Assembly (NCBI GenBank): GCA_021413865.1
Contig: JAIOPN010000016.1
Location: 124,001-188,000, forward strand
DNA: 64,000 nt
From: Planctomycetota bacterium
GTDB lineage: Bacteria; Planctomycetota; Phycisphaerae; Phycisphaerales; Phycisphaeraceae
Direction of reading: 5' to 3'
Shown here piece by piece: positions 9,781 through 20,700 of this stretch. Position 1 is the stretch's first letter. Each line of letters begins with the position of its first letter. Under the pieces are notes generated by a model. It was not told where the DNA came from, made no database searches, and saw nothing but the letters and a program-made list of their open reading frames with translations. The position numbers and the translations under genes are program-made.

Positions 9781-10443
9781 ATGACCAGCAGGAAGCGGCG
9801 TAAGGCGGGAACGCCCGCGTGTGTCCATGAACTCAGGATCACCCTCCAGGGCAGCAAGCCGGCGATCTGGCGCCGCGTCGCGGTGGCCAGCGACACGACG
9901 CTCGGCGGCCTGCACGAGGTCATCCAGGTTGTCATGGGCTGGACCAATTCTCACCTGCACCAGTTCGTCGTGCGCAACGACCAGCCCAAGCCCACACGGG
10001 AGGAGATACGCAAACTGGGCCAGAGCGGACAATGGGAAAAAATCGTTGGCCGCAGGCGTCGTGACCGCACCATCAGCGACCCCGAGTTTAAGTTGGAGGA
10101 CGCCGAGGATGAGTTCGCGGTCAGGCTCGCGGAACTCGCCCCGAGGGTCGGGAGCGGGTTCGCCTACGAGTATGACTTCGGCGACGGCTGGGCGCATCGG
10201 GTCGAGGTGGTCAAGATCGGGCCGCCCGACAAGGGCGTCGAATACCCGATCTGTCTGGCGGGGAAACTGGCCCGCCCCCCCGAGGACTGCGGAGGCGTCT
10301 GGAGCTACTACGACCTGCTCGGGGCGATCCGCAACCCCAGGCACGCACGGCACGATGAACGGGTCGAGTGGCTTGGAGATGATTTCGATCCCGATCGGTT
10401 TGACCTGGAAGAAGTCAATGCCGTGCTGTCGGACTTGCGGTAA
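9781..10443 (+). CDS. Plasmid pRiA4b ORF-3-like protein
   Basis: 220 residues from the ATG at 9781 (MTSRKRRKAGTPACVHELRI). The frame is open upstream to 9709, but that stretch is not family-like. Diagnostic segments are LRITLQGSKPAIWRRVAV, YEYDFGDGWAHRVEVVK and CGGVWSYYDLLGAIRNP, all hallmarks of the pRiA4b ORF-3 family. The biochemical role of this family is not established; members are often found on plasmids and near mobile elements. It directly precedes the REP/RAYT island, which fits an accessory location. Confidence 0.85.
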   Translation: MTSRKRRKAGTPACVHELRITLQGSKPAIWRRVAVASDTTLGGLHEVIQVVMGWTNSHLHQFVVRNDQPKPTREEIRKLGQSGQWEKIVGRRRRDRTISDPEFKLEDAEDEFAVRLAELAPRVGSGFAYEYDFGDGWAHRVEVVKIGPPDKGVEYPICLAGKLARPPEDCGGVWSYYDLLGAIRNPRHARHDERVEWLGDDFDPDRFDLEEVNAVLSDLR

Positions 10444-10492
10444 ACGACCGGTTCCACAACGGGATCGAGGAAAGAAAAAGGAAGAAAAAAAA

Positions 10493-10577
10493 GGGGGGGG
10501 GCAGGAGCAACGATTTAGTGCAGTTTACGCACCGGCCGGTCCGTGTTGCCGATAAATGGCTCCTGACCCCTTTTCTG
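10493..10577. repeat. REP-like imperfect palindrome
   Basis: Left arm GGCAGGAGCAACGATTTA and right arm ATAAATGGCTCCTGACCCC are near-inverted repeats around a GC core containing CACCGGCCGGTC. Part of the same motif (GGGGTCAGGAGCAA) recurs at 11907-11920 beside the RAYT remnant. A purine-rich run ending in poly-G (10467-10500) precedes it. A REP/BIME-type element mobilised by a RAYT transposase is the likely explanation. Confidence 0.6.
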
Positions 10578-10618
10578 CGCTGCTATTCAGGCGGGGTTTG
10601 CGACAGAGCAGACGCATT

Positions 10619-11131
10619 TCAATTCCCAGATGGCCTGCTCGTGGCTTCACGTATATATCGATCAAGGAGCATTTTATTGGATTCAATATGACGCAAGTCT
10701 ATCGGTGTTGCGCCAAACCAATCTCCATGTTTCAAGATGTGATTCCGCATTGCTGAAATTGAAGACGATTCGCGAATTATATAATTACGATCTCCTTCTT
10801 TTATCCAAAGTATTTCCAGGAGACTGGCCGATCCGTGATCGGTGTCCAAAAATCCATGCTTCAGAAGCTCGGTGTCATACCTAAGAAAATACCGCGCAAG
10901 CTCTCGACGTACTCGCACATCGGTATCGTAATTCTCCATTGCGAATGCTCGAAGGAAAGGAGGCACTGGTTCCGGAGGAGAAACGATACTCCCCGAGCTT
11001 GCTACAAAACGATCGGCATCCATAAAACGCCGCATATCATCCAACTCTTTATCTGCAGAAGCAGCACATGACGCGAGCGTCACCGCGAGGCACAAGACAC
11101 CTATATATATATATATATCATTAGGCTCCAT
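10619..11131 (-). CDS. Putative lipoprotein in an AT-richer island
   Basis: 170 residues starting MEPNDIYIYIGVLCLAVTLA, followed by the lipobox LASC, predicting an outer or inner membrane lipoprotein. The mature part is charged and helical (VRVRRELARYFLRYDTELLK). I recognise no family. Base composition is markedly lower in GC than the flanks. The IYIYI stretch is encoded by an AT dinucleotide run (11101-11120), so the start may shift. Its position inside a REP-flanked patch suggests acquired DNA. Confidence that it is expressed is moderate. Confidence 0.5.
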   Translation of the reverse strand: MEPNDIYIYIGVLCLAVTLASCAASADKELDDMRRFMDADRFVASSGSIVSPPEPVPPFLRAFAMENYDTDVRVRRELARYFLRYDTELLKHGFLDTDHGSASLLEILWIKEGDRNYIIRESSSISAMRNHILKHGDWFGATPIDLRHIESNKMLLDRYIREATSRPSGN

Positions 11132-11255
11132 TCACCAATTCGTCACGGGTGTGATATATGTATTCCCGCGATCATTATTTGTTTTTTTGCCGTCCTTGTA
11201 TATGTCCCAGCCACCCTCGGCACGCCAAGGATCGCGCGAAGAGAAGAAGAGTAGA

Positions 11256-11347
11256 AAGGGGATAAGTACATTTATTGCGGGGCCTCCTTCCGCGGCCGGC
11301 CGCGGAAGGAGGGTGTTTGTCAGGAAAATAAATGTACTTACCCCCTT
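11256..11347. repeat. BIME-like element: two inverted REP arms around a perfect palindrome
   Basis: The arm GGGGATAAGTACATTTATT (11258-11276) is mirrored by AATAAATGTACTTA plus a C-run (11327-11345). Between them, 11283-11312 is a perfect 30-bp palindrome centred on GCGGCCGGCCGC. A second REP copy occurs at 11684-11750 next to the RAYT remnant, which links the repeats to that transposase. Confidence 0.75.
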
Positions 11348-11361
11348 TTCTTCCCGAATGT

Positions 11362-11697
11362 TTACTCGGTCCTAAAACGATGGACCACCGTAGAACCGTC
11401 CTTATTCACGTATACTCTCAGCAGGTGCTCCGCTGGCCCGCGAAGTTTGTAATCAAATACACCTGCATAGCGAGAGTCCGATGCCTGGCCTTCGAGTACG
11501 AAATCTTCAGGCCTTAGATGTTCGCTCGTACTGTATTTGGCCATCGCAGCTTGCGCCAATCGAGCAGGTCGCGAAGATCGCCAAAAATAGAACCCCGCAA
11601 CGCTAGCTAAGCCAGTGGCGGCTGCGATCAATACAATAATATTTTTTTTTTTTTGCTTAGAAGAAGAAAAGGGAAGAAGAAAAGGGGATAAGTACAT
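11362..11697 (-). CDS. Small predicted membrane protein bracketed by REP repeats
   Basis: 111 residues. After a Ser/Lys-rich start comes a transmembrane helix IIVLIAAATGLASVAGFYFW, then a short soluble tail (AGVFDYKLRGPAEHLLRVYV). The only in-frame ATG start lies inside the REP arm at 11684-11702, and the following Lys codons come from a T-homopolymer (11642-11654), so the N-terminus is doubtful. No family recognised. Base composition is like the neighbouring lipoprotein gene and unlike the rest of the window. Confidence 0.4.
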   Translation of the reverse strand: MYLSPFLLPFSSSKQKKKNIIVLIAAATGLASVAGFYFWRSSRPARLAQAAMAKYSTSEHLRPEDFVLEGQASDSRYAGVFDYKLRGPAEHLLRVYVNKDGSTVVHRFRTE

Positions 11698-11750
11698 TTA
11701 TTTCGGGGTCTCCTTCCTCGGCCGGCCGCGTGGGCGGAGGGTGTTGGTCA
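11684..11750. repeat. Second REP copy abutting the RAYT remnant
   Basis: GGGGATAAGTACATTTATT at 11684-11702 repeats the arm at 11258. It is followed by the same CTCCTTCC...CGGCCGGCCGCG...GGAGGGTGTT core as at 11283-11316, with substitutions. It overlaps the stop codon of the RAYT remnant, the position REPs often take relative to their transposase. Confidence 0.7.
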
Positions 11751-11919
11751 AGCCCAGCCGCTGCGCGGTTGCCCTTATCCAGGAGGCGGAGCCGAAGGGG
11801 CGGCCGCGGCGCAGGCTCGTTCGCAGCGCTTCCAATTCTTCCTCGCTCTCGGGTTGGTTCACCCGCTGGATCCAGTTCCGCGGGGCGTCCACCGGGGAAA
11901 GATAAGGGGTCAGGAGCAA
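11698..11919 (-). pseudogene. RAYT (REP-associated tyrosine transposase) C-terminal remnant
   Basis: About 73 codons match the characteristic C-terminus of IS200-like REP-associated transposases: EEELEALRTSLRRGRPFGSA, then SWIRATAQRLGLTNTLRPRG and RPRKE. The N-terminal HUH domain with the catalytic Tyr is absent; the upstream sequence is replaced by a second REP-type motif (GGGGTCAGGAGCAA at 11907-11920). RAYTs normally run about 200-300 residues, so this is a truncated relic. REP arms immediately downstream agree with the assignment. Confidence 0.8.
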
Positions 11920-12067
11920 TAATTTGTTGGCCTGAGCGGCAGCCTCTGGTTCCTGTTCTTTCTTCCTTGGTGCTTTTCCTGGAGACTGGACGGGCGCGCG
12001 AGGATATGTATGGGGCGTTGGGTTTGCCGCTTGTGTCGTTGCCGGGGGTGTGGGCGCGTCTTATTGC

Positions 12068-12745
12068 TTAGCTGCGCCAGCCGCGTTTGCGGTAGGCCTG
12101 CTCGACCTCGTCGGCGATCTTTTTGGCGACGCGTTTGGCGTCGCGCTCGATGGTCCCGTGCATCGCTTCGTCGATCGCCGCCACAACCGGCAGCCGGCCC
12201 AGTTTCAGTTCCGCTTTGGTCGTCACCGTGGCGCTGGCGACGTTGACCTCGCGGACGTTGAACAGGACGCGCGTGGAGATGCTCGACTGCCCCACGCCGA
12301 AGCCGATCAGGTTTCGGCCGGTGCGGTCGCCCTGGTTCACCTCGCAGAAGAAGCCCTTGATCACGCCGGTCTTGAACGTGGTGGGCGGGGCCTGCTCGGT
12401 CGCGTAGGTCTTGATGCCTCGCTCGTTGAGCTCGCGGACCAGTTCCTTCTGCAGCGTGGTGGAGACCTCGTGCCCGATGGCGACCTCCTCCTGGGTCAGG
12501 GTCTGGTCGTCGAACGCCTGCGCGATGGCGGGGGAGATGCCGCGCATCACCTTGACCTCATCGGGCGTCACGGCAAAGGCGTCCACCATGACGAAATCGG
12601 GCTTCTTGACCTGCGTTTCGGCGTAGGGCTGGTTCTTGTCGGTCACCTCGACCGAATCCGATTCGCAGCCCGCGAAGATCGCGAGGGCGGCGGCGGCGAG
12701 GATGCAGGCGGTCAGTTTTGCGGTCCGGGTCGGGGTCGATCTCAT
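12068..12745 (-). CDS. DUF4410-like lipoprotein
   Basis: 225 residues. An N-terminal signal (TAKLTACILAAAALAIFAG) with lipobox FAGC predicts a lipoprotein. The body contains the segment GRNLIGFGVGQSSISTRVLF followed by NVREVNVASATVTTKAEL, resembling DUF4410 proteins, and ends in a helix (RDAKRVAKKIADEVEQAYRK). Function of this family is unknown. It is transcribed divergently from the gene at 13070, and the shared 324-bp intergenic region holds the heptameric CCAGAGT repeats. No operon partner is visible. Confidence 0.7.
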   Translation of the reverse strand: MRSTPTRTAKLTACILAAAALAIFAGCESDSVEVTDKNQPYAETQVKKPDFVMVDAFAVTPDEVKVMRGISPAIAQAFDDQTLTQEEVAIGHEVSTTLQKELVRELNERGIKTYATEQAPPTTFKTGVIKGFFCEVNQGDRTGRNLIGFGVGQSSISTRVLFNVREVNVASATVTTKAELKLGRLPVVAAIDEAMHGTIERDAKRVAKKIADEVEQAYRKRGWRS

Positions 12746-12965
12746 GTTTTGGCTCCTTGAGATGGCTGGCGTGTGGTGTCGCGATTCGGCGCACGTCTAT
12801 GCTCGGCGTCATTCACACTACCCATCATGGCCGGTCGGCGTCAAGAAATGGTGTCACGCGATTCCGGATCGGCGGCACGCGCGGCGGCGACCACCCGCTC
12901 GTTGAGCCGATCTTTCCTTGCCACGGGGAGGGGGAGCCGACCGGTAATGAAGAGGGTTTGGGAAA

Positions 12966-13071
12966 AGTCCAGAGCAGAGTCCAGAGTCCGGAGTTGATGT
13001 AGAACGGCTCGGCGGTTTGTTTTGTATCTTGACTCTGGACTTTGGACTCGGGACTCTGGACTCTGGACTAT
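12966..13071. repeat. Heptameric CCAGAGT array, inverted pair, in a divergent intergenic region
   Basis: Degenerate direct copies of the 7-mer CCAGAGT (12966-12996) face inverted copies (GACTCTGGACT... at 13030-13071), which run right up to the ATG at 13070. The two arms could form an imperfect hairpin. The same design recurs at 56551-56680. Confidence 0.8.
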
Positions 13072-14641
13072 GCCTTTTTCTCATCCCCGCATCGTCAACA
13101 TCATCAATTTCATCCGGGCGGTCGAGCCGCGGCTGGAGATGGACCTGGTTGAGCCGGTCCGTCGCCAGATTGAACTGCTTACACGACACCGGCTGCCGGG
13201 GACGTGGCTGTTGCAGTACGACGCGCTGACGCAGGGGCCGTATGTGGAGATGTTGAAGGCGATGCCCGCGGGCCACGAGGTGGGCGGGTGGTTCGAGGTG
13301 GTGCGGCCGCTGGTGGAGAAGGCGGGGCTGGCGTGGCGGGGGAGGTATGCGTGGGACTGGCACGCGCACGTGGGGTTCTCGATCGGCTACACGCCGGCGG
13401 AGCGCGAGAAATTGGCGGACGTGTTCATGGCGGACTTTAGGGCGGCGTTCGGGAGATATCCCGCGAGCGTGGGGTCGTGGCTGATGGACGCACACCTGCT
13501 GGGGTACATGCACGACCGCTACGGGCTGGTGGCGTCGTGCAACTGCAAGGACCAGTGGGGCACGGACGGCTACACGCTCTGGGGCGGGTACTGGAACCAG
13601 GCGTATTACCCCAGCCGCCGCAACATGTGCATGCCGGCGCAGCACGAGGCATCGCAGGTCCCCGTGCCGATCTTCCGCATGCTCGGCAGCGACCCGATCT
13701 ATCAATACGACTCGGCGTTCTACGACGACACCGCCACGGGTGAGACGTCGCAGTCGCAGAGCGTGGTGACCCTCGAGCCGGTCTATAAGGAAGGCGGGGG
13801 CACGCCGTCGTGGGTGCGGTGGTTCTTCGACGTGCTGGCCGCGCCGCAGAGTTTGTCGTTTTCCTACACGCAGGTCGGGCAGGAGAACTCGTTCGGCTGG
13901 CCACGCATGGCGGAGGGGCTGACGGACCAGGTCGAACTACTCGCCGAGCAGGTCGCCCAGGGTGGGTGGCGCGTCGAGACGCTCGAAACCTCCGCGCGGT
14001 GGTTCAAGAAAACCTTCCCGGTGACGCCAGCGTCGGCCGTCGTCGCGCAGAAGGATTACCGCAACGAGGGCCGGCAATCCGTCTGGTACCACAGCCGGTT
14101 CTACCGCGCCAATTTCTTCTGGGAGGGCGACCGGTTCTACATCCGCGACATCCACAAGTTCGACGAGGCCTACGCGGAGCGTTACCTCACCGCCGTCTGC
14201 GCGACGCCCGCCTGCACCTACGACACACTGCCGGTTGTCGAGGGGATGCTCTGGAGCGACGCCAAGACCCGCGCGGCGCTCACGCCGATGACCGGCGGGG
14301 CCCAGCCGGTGCGCGGCGGCGGGCCGGTGATCGAAGAAACAAACCCGGGCGAGCTGACCATCCGCTGGCCGTTGGCGACCGGCGGGGAGCTGCGCGTCGT
14401 CTGCCGCGAGCGCGGGATGGAGTTCGTCTGCTCGACCACGGCGTGGCATCTCGCAATGACGTGGGCCCAAGGCGCAACGACGCCGTTCCGGGATGTCCAG
14501 CAAAAAACCCTGCGCTGCCTCCACAACGGGCACGGCTACACCATTTCCTGCACACCCGGCGTCCTCGCGCTGGACGCAACAAGCCGCCGCCTCACGGTCA
14601 CGCCCGAGGCGGGCCGGCTGGTCATGGCGCTCGACGTGTAG
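13070..14641 (+). CDS. Predicted carbohydrate-related protein (polysaccharide-deacetylase-like fold), function uncertain
   Basis: 523 residues from ATG at 13070; the frame is open back to 13022, but that part is encoded by the heptamer array. The segments QYDALTQGPYVEMLKAMPAG, GGWFEVVRPLVEKAGL, HAHVGFSIGYTPAERE and FGRYPASVGSWLMDAHLLGY resemble the (beta/alpha) barrel of polysaccharide-deacetylase-like or GH57-like proteins, in the manner of DUF3863-type families. The C-terminal 200 residues look beta-rich. No signal peptide. Catalytic residues could not be assigned. The assignment is by overall resemblance only. Confidence 0.45.
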   Translation: MPFSHPRIVNIINFIRAVEPRLEMDLVEPVRRQIELLTRHRLPGTWLLQYDALTQGPYVEMLKAMPAGHEVGGWFEVVRPLVEKAGLAWRGRYAWDWHAHVGFSIGYTPAEREKLADVFMADFRAAFGRYPASVGSWLMDAHLLGYMHDRYGLVASCNCKDQWGTDGYTLWGGYWNQAYYPSRRNMCMPAQHEASQVPVPIFRMLGSDPIYQYDSAFYDDTATGETSQSQSVVTLEPVYKEGGGTPSWVRWFFDVLAAPQSLSFSYTQVGQENSFGWPRMAEGLTDQVELLAEQVAQGGWRVETLETSARWFKKTFPVTPASAVVAQKDYRNEGRQSVWYHSRFYRANFFWEGDRFYIRDIHKFDEAYAERYLTAVCATPACTYDTLPVVEGMLWSDAKTRAALTPMTGGAQPVRGGGPVIEETNPGELTIRWPLATGGELRVVCRERGMEFVCSTTAWHLAMTWAQGATTPFRDVQQKTLRCLHNGHGYTISCTPGVLALDATSRRLTVTPEAGRLVMALDV

Positions 14642-14756
14642 CGGGCACGGGTTCGCGCCCGCGCCGCGTCCGGATAATGATTTGGTCATGGGGCGCTGCG
14701 GGGCGCTACACGGCATAAGATGATGCGTCGTTGACAGTCGCCCTTATCGAGGTGGT

Positions 14757-17700
14757 ATGGCGCAGAACAGCCTCCTTGCTATGGCCCGATCAAAATGGCG
14801 CGGCTGGTCCGCGCGTGTCGCCCCCCCGAGGCTCTCGCTCGACGAGATGCCTCCGACCCCCGAAATCCTCAGTGCCGATCAGCTCGCCCGCCACGCCGTC
14901 GCCGTGGCGGCGGGCCACGTCCTGGACCCCTCGCCCGTCGGCCCCAACCGCTTCCTGCACCGCCTGAAAGAGAACGCGTTGGCGATCGCCCAGACGCACG
15001 CGCTGATCGCCGCCGCCGTCGCCGACGGCCAGCGCATCGCCCCGGCCGCCGAGTGGCTGCTCGACAACTACTACCTCATCGAGGAGCACATACAGCTCGC
15101 CCGGCGTCACCTGCCCAAGGGCTACAGCCGGCAACTGCCGCGCCTCCGGCAGGGGCCCTTCAAGGGCCTGCCGCGCGTTTACGCCATCGCGATGGAGCTG
15201 ATCACCCACAGCGACGGCCGCGTCGATCCCGACAACCTCAACCGGTTCGTCACGTCGTACCAGATGACGACCACGCTGGGCCTGGGCGAGCTCTGGGCGG
15301 TGCCGATCATGCTCCGCCTGGGGCTGATCGACAACCTGCGCGTGGCGACGGAGCGCACGGCCGCGCGGCGCAAGGACCAGGACGCCGCCGAGAAATGGGC
15401 GGCGCGCTTCATCGAGCTCTCCAAGACCAAACCCAAGGCGATGGTCGTGGCGCTGGGCGACCTGGTGCGTTCCAACCCGCCGATGACCCGGCCGTTCCTG
15501 GCGACGCTGGCCACGCGGCTGCAGGGCCAGCACGCCTCGCTGGGGCTGGTCCTCCAGTGGGCCGAGCAGGAGCTCGCCGACCGCGGCCAGACCATCGAGC
15601 AGCTCCTCCAGATCGAGAGCCAGGACCAGTCCGGCGACCGCGCCACCGTGGGCAACAGCATCACCGGCCTGCGCACGCTCGACACGATCGACTGGCGCAA
15701 CTTCGTCGAGTCGCAGAGCATCACCGAGGCCTGGCTGCGCCGCGACCCGCTGGGCATCTACGCGGGGATGGATTTCCACACGCGTGACCGCTACCGGCAC
15801 GTGGTGGAAGCGATCGCCAAGCGCAGCGAAGTGCCCGAGGTGGAGATCGCCAAAGAGGCCATCCTGCTGAGCAAGACGAGCCGGAGCCAGCCCGGCGCCG
15901 ACCCGCTCGAGTCGCACGTGGGCTACTACCTGGTGGACCGCGGCCGCCCCGTGCTGGAGGCGAAGGTCGGCTACGCCCCGTCACTCTCCGAGCGGCTGGG
16001 CCGGATGAGCACCCTGGCCTACGGGCTGCTCTACGCGGCGGGCGCGGCGGCGGTCACGCTGCTGCTGACGTGGGTCGTGCTGGCGAGCGTCTCCGGCCCC
16101 GCGCCGGCGTGGAGCCTGGTCGTCCTGTCCGTGCTGGCGGTTTTTGTCGCCGCCCAGCCGGCGCTGCTGGTGGTCAACTGGATCGTCACGCTGCTGGTCA
16201 GGCCGGTCGCGCTGCCCCGGCTCGACTTTGAGGCCGGCGTCCCCGACGAGTTCCGCACCGTGGTGGCCGTCCCGGGCATGCTCGCGTCGCCCTCCGTCGC
16301 CGGCGACCTGGCCGACGAGATGGAGGTCCGCTACCTGGCCAACCGCGACCGCAACCTCCTCTTCGTGCTGCTGACCGACTTCACCGACGCGCCGGCGCAG
16401 GCGGTGCCCGGCGACGAAGACCTCGTCGCCGTGGTGAAGGAGAAATTCGACGGGCTCAACAGGAAATACGCCAACGGCGACGGCGACCGTTTCTTCCTCC
16501 TCCACCGCCCGCGGCTGTGGAACCCGTCCGAGGGCGTCTGGATGGGTTACGAGCGTAAGCGCGGCAAGCTCGAGCAGTTCAACGCGCTGCTGATGACGGG
16601 TGAATCCAAGGCCTTCTCCCACACGGTGGGCGACGCCGCGAGGCTGCGCGGCGTGCGCTACGTCATCACGCTCGACGCCGACACGAAGCTGCCCCCGCAG
16701 GCGTCCTGGAAGATGGTCGGCGCGATGGCGCACCCGCTGAACCGGCCGGTGGTGGACGTGGAGACGCGGCGCGTGATCCGCGGCCACGGCATCCTCCAGC
16801 CCCGGGTCTCGATCGCGCTGAGCGGCGCCGAGCGGTCGCGTTACTCCCGCCTCTTCTCCGCCGACGCCGGCATCGACCCCTACACCCGCGAGGTCTCCGA
16901 CGTTTACCACGATCTTTTTTCCCAGGCCTCCTTCATCGGCAAGGGCATCTACGACGTCGCCGCGGTCGAGGCCTGCCTGGGCGGGCGGTTCCCCGACAAC
17001 ACGATCCTCAGCCACGACCTGATCGAGGGGTGCTACGCCCGCTGCGGATTTGTCAGCGACGTCGAGCTGATGGAGGACTCCCCGGCGCGCTACACCGCCG
17101 ACATGGACCGGCGTCACCGCTGGGTGCGCGGCGACTGGCAGATCATGTCCTGGCTGATGCGGCGCGTGCCCACGGGCGATGGCGGCCGCGAGGCCAACCC
17201 GCTCGGCGGGCTTTCACGCTGGAAAATCTTCGACAACCTGCGGCGCAGCCTCGCGCCGGCCGCGGTCCTGGCGCTCTGGCTCCACGCCTGGCTCTTCGTC
17301 CCGGGCGCCAACGGCGTCGTCCTGGCGATTCTTTACCTGCTGGTCCTGCCCAGGGTGGCGCGCGGCTTCTCCGCGGTCTTCGCCAAGCCACCCGATGCCT
17401 CCTGGCACGCCCACCTCGCCTGGACGCTGCACAAGCAGTGGGCGCCGCTGGCGCAGTTCGCGCTCTCGGTGCTCTTCCTGCCCTACGAGGCCGTCGTTTA
17501 CATCGACGCGGTGGCGCGGGTCATGTGGCGGCGCTACGTCAGCGGGAAACACCTCCTGGAGTGGCGGGTCTCCGCGCTGGCGGAGAACTCGGCACGGACG
17601 GACCTGCCGGGCCTCTATCGGGCGATGTGGTCGGGCGTGGCGATCGGCGCGGCGGCCATCGTGGGCGTCCTCCTGTGGAATCCGGGAGTCTGGTTCACCG

Positions 17701-20700
17701 CGCTGCCGCTGGCGGTCGCGTGGGTCGCCTCGCCGATCGCGGCCTGGTGGCTGAGCCGGCCCCGGACGATAAAACACCTGGAGTTCTCCGGCGAGCGGCT
17801 GGTTTTCGTGGGCAGGCTGGCGCGGCGGACCTGGCGCTTCTTCGAGGTGTACGCCGGCCCCCGGACGAACTGGCTCGCCCCCGACAACATGCAGGAGGTG
17901 CCCCACGAGCGGCTCGCCGAGCGGACCTCGCCGACCAACATCGGCCTGGGCCTGCTGGCGAACCTGACCGCCTACGACATGGGCTACATCGGCCTGGCCG
18001 ATCTGACCGAACGCACCGAGAAGGCCTTCGCCACGATGCTGGAACTGGAGCGCTACCGCGGCCACTTCCTTAATTGGTACGACACGCAGACCTGCAAGGC
18101 GCTGCCCGGGCGCTACGTCTCGATGGTGGACAGCGGCAACCTGGCGGGCTTCCTGAACACGCTGACCCGCGGGCTGGATGAGCTTCAGGGCACGCCGATC
18201 CTCCCGCCGCGCTGGCTGGGCGGGCTGACGGACACCGCCCACGTGCTGCACGAAGAGGTGCTCCGCGCCAAGGATCAGAAGCCCTCGACGGAAGCCGCCA
18301 AACAGCTTGCCGCCGCCGAGGAGGCGCTGGATCAATTCCTGACCGCCGCGGCCGTCCTGCCTCCGACCCGCTACGCCCGCCAGGCGCTGCTGGACCGGCT
18401 CATCGCCGTCACGGCGGGGCTGCGCGCGTCGGTGACGGCGGCCGACGCGGAGGTGCGCTGGTGGGCCGAGGCGTTGCACAAGACGGCGGCCGGGCTGGTC
18501 GAGCAACTGGCGTATTTCCTGCCCTGGCCCGCGGCCACCGAGGCGCAGCTCCAGCTCCTGGGGCAGGTGCTGGTCGAGCTGAACACGGACGCCGCCGAGG
18601 CCGCCGCCCTGCTGGAGTTGCTCCGCCGGGTCCCGCGGCTGGACGAGTTGGCGGAGTTCCACGAGCGGTTCGGGCCGGCCCTCGAATCGGCGCGGCGCGA
18701 CCTGGCTCGCAGCAAGGTCGCCAACGCCGACTCTCTGGCGCAGTGGCTGGGCCGGGTGTGTGAAGGGCTGGACCGTGTGGGCGAGCGGGCGGCGCGGCAG
18801 ACCGACGCGCTGCTGGCGCTGCGGCAGCGGTGCGACGAGCTGGCGCAGATGGACTTCGGGTTCCTCTACGACCCGCAGCGCAAGCTCTTCTCGATCGGCT
18901 ACCAGATCGACCACCGCAGGCTCGACCCGAACCATTACGACCTGCTCGCCTCCGAGGCGCGGCTGGGCAGCTACGTCGCCGTGGCGCGGGCGCAGGTCCC
19001 CGTCGAGCACTGGTTCATGCTCAACCGGATGCTCACGCCGGTGGACGGCGGCACGACGCTCGTCTCCTGGAGCGGGTCGATGTTCGAGTACCTCATGCCG
19101 CTGCTGGTGATGCCCGACTACCCCGGGACGCTGCTGGACATCGCCTGCGGGGCGGCGGTGGACGCGCAGATCGAATACGGCAGGGCCAGCCACGTCCCCT
19201 GGGGCATCTCCGAGTCCTGCTGCGCGCTGGTCGATGCCCAGTCCACCTACCAGTACCGGCCCTTCGGCGTGCCGGCGCTGGGCCTGAAGCGCGGCCTGGG
19301 GGCGGACCTGGTCGTCGCCCCGTATGCCACCGCGATGGCGCTGATGGTCCGGCCCAAAGAGGCGTACGACAACCTGCGCCGCATGGCCGACGATGGCTGG
19401 ATCGGCGCCTACGGGCTTTACGAGGCGATCGACTACACCCCGGCCCGCCTGCCCACGGGGCAGAAGAACGTGGTCATCCGCACCTTCATGTCGCACCACA
19501 GCGGCATGACGCTGCTGTCGCTGGCGCGGGTGATGCTGGGCGGGCCGATGCAGCGGCGGTTCATGGCGGACCCCGAGTTCCGCGCCAACCAGTTGCTGCT
19601 GCACGAGCGCGTGCCCGCGCCGGGGCTGACCTCGGCCATCCGCGCGCCGGGCTCGGACATCGCCACCAGCCCGGCGGACCAGGGCGTGCCGATGCGTGTC
19701 TTCACCAGCCCGCACACGCCGGCCCCGGCGGTGGGGCTGCTGAGCAACGGCCGGTACCACGTCATGCTCAGCAACGCCGGCGGCGGCTCGAGCCGGTGGC
19801 ACGACACGTCGCTGACCCGCTGGCGTGAGGACGCCACCAAGGACGACTGGGGTTTCTTCTGCTACCTGCGCGACGCGGACACCGGCCGGACTTGGGCCAC
19901 GACCTACCAGCCCACGGCGCGGACGGCCGAGAAATACGAGGCGATCTTCGTGCAGGGGCGGGTCGAGTACCGCGTCATCGACGACAACATCGAGGCCTAC
20001 ACACGCGTGAGCGTCTCGCCCGAGGACGACGTGGAGGTCCGCCACGTGACGCTGACGAACCTGGGGGACCGCCCGCGGTCGATCGAGGTGACCAGCTACG
20101 GGGAGGTGGTGCTCACGACGGCGGCCGCCGACACGGCGCACCGGGTGTTCAGCAACCTGCTGGTCGAGACGCACGTGATGCAGAAGGAGTCGGCGATCCT
20201 CTGCACGCGGAGGCCGCGCGCCGCCGACGAGGTGTCGCCCTGGATGTTCCACGCCCTGGTCTCCTCCGGCCCCGCGTCCGACCCCGCCACGGGGGCGACG
20301 GCCGCCAGCTTCGAGACCGACCGCGGCAGGTTCATCGGCAGGGGGCGCACGGTCCGCAACCCGCGCGCGATGGAGGTTCGCGGGCCGCTGGCGGGCGTGC
20401 ACGGCCCGGCGCTGGACCCGATCGTCGCCATCCGGCGGACCTTCAAGCTCAAGCCCGGGGAATCGGTCGAGATCAACCTGGTCCTGGGCATCGCCCCGAC
20501 ACGCGAGGCGGCCACGGGGCTGCTGGAGAAATACCGCGACCGGCAGCTCGCGCTGCGGGTGTTCGAGACCGCCTGGACGCACAGCCAGGTGCTCATGGAG
20601 CACCTGGGCGCGACGGAGGTCGATGCGCAGCTGTTCAACCGGCTGGCGGGCTCGCTGATATTTGCGGGGTCGGCGCTGCGGGCCTCGCCGGCGCTGGTGG

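Noticed and set aside
17214-20603. 1129-codon open frame on the minus strand across the glucan synthase gene
   Set aside because: It is antisense to a clear GT84/GH94 protein and has Arg/Pro/Gln-biased composition typical of GC-rich shadow frames. The same applies to 21594-23555 (minus) and 925-2415 (plus, antisense to GH116).
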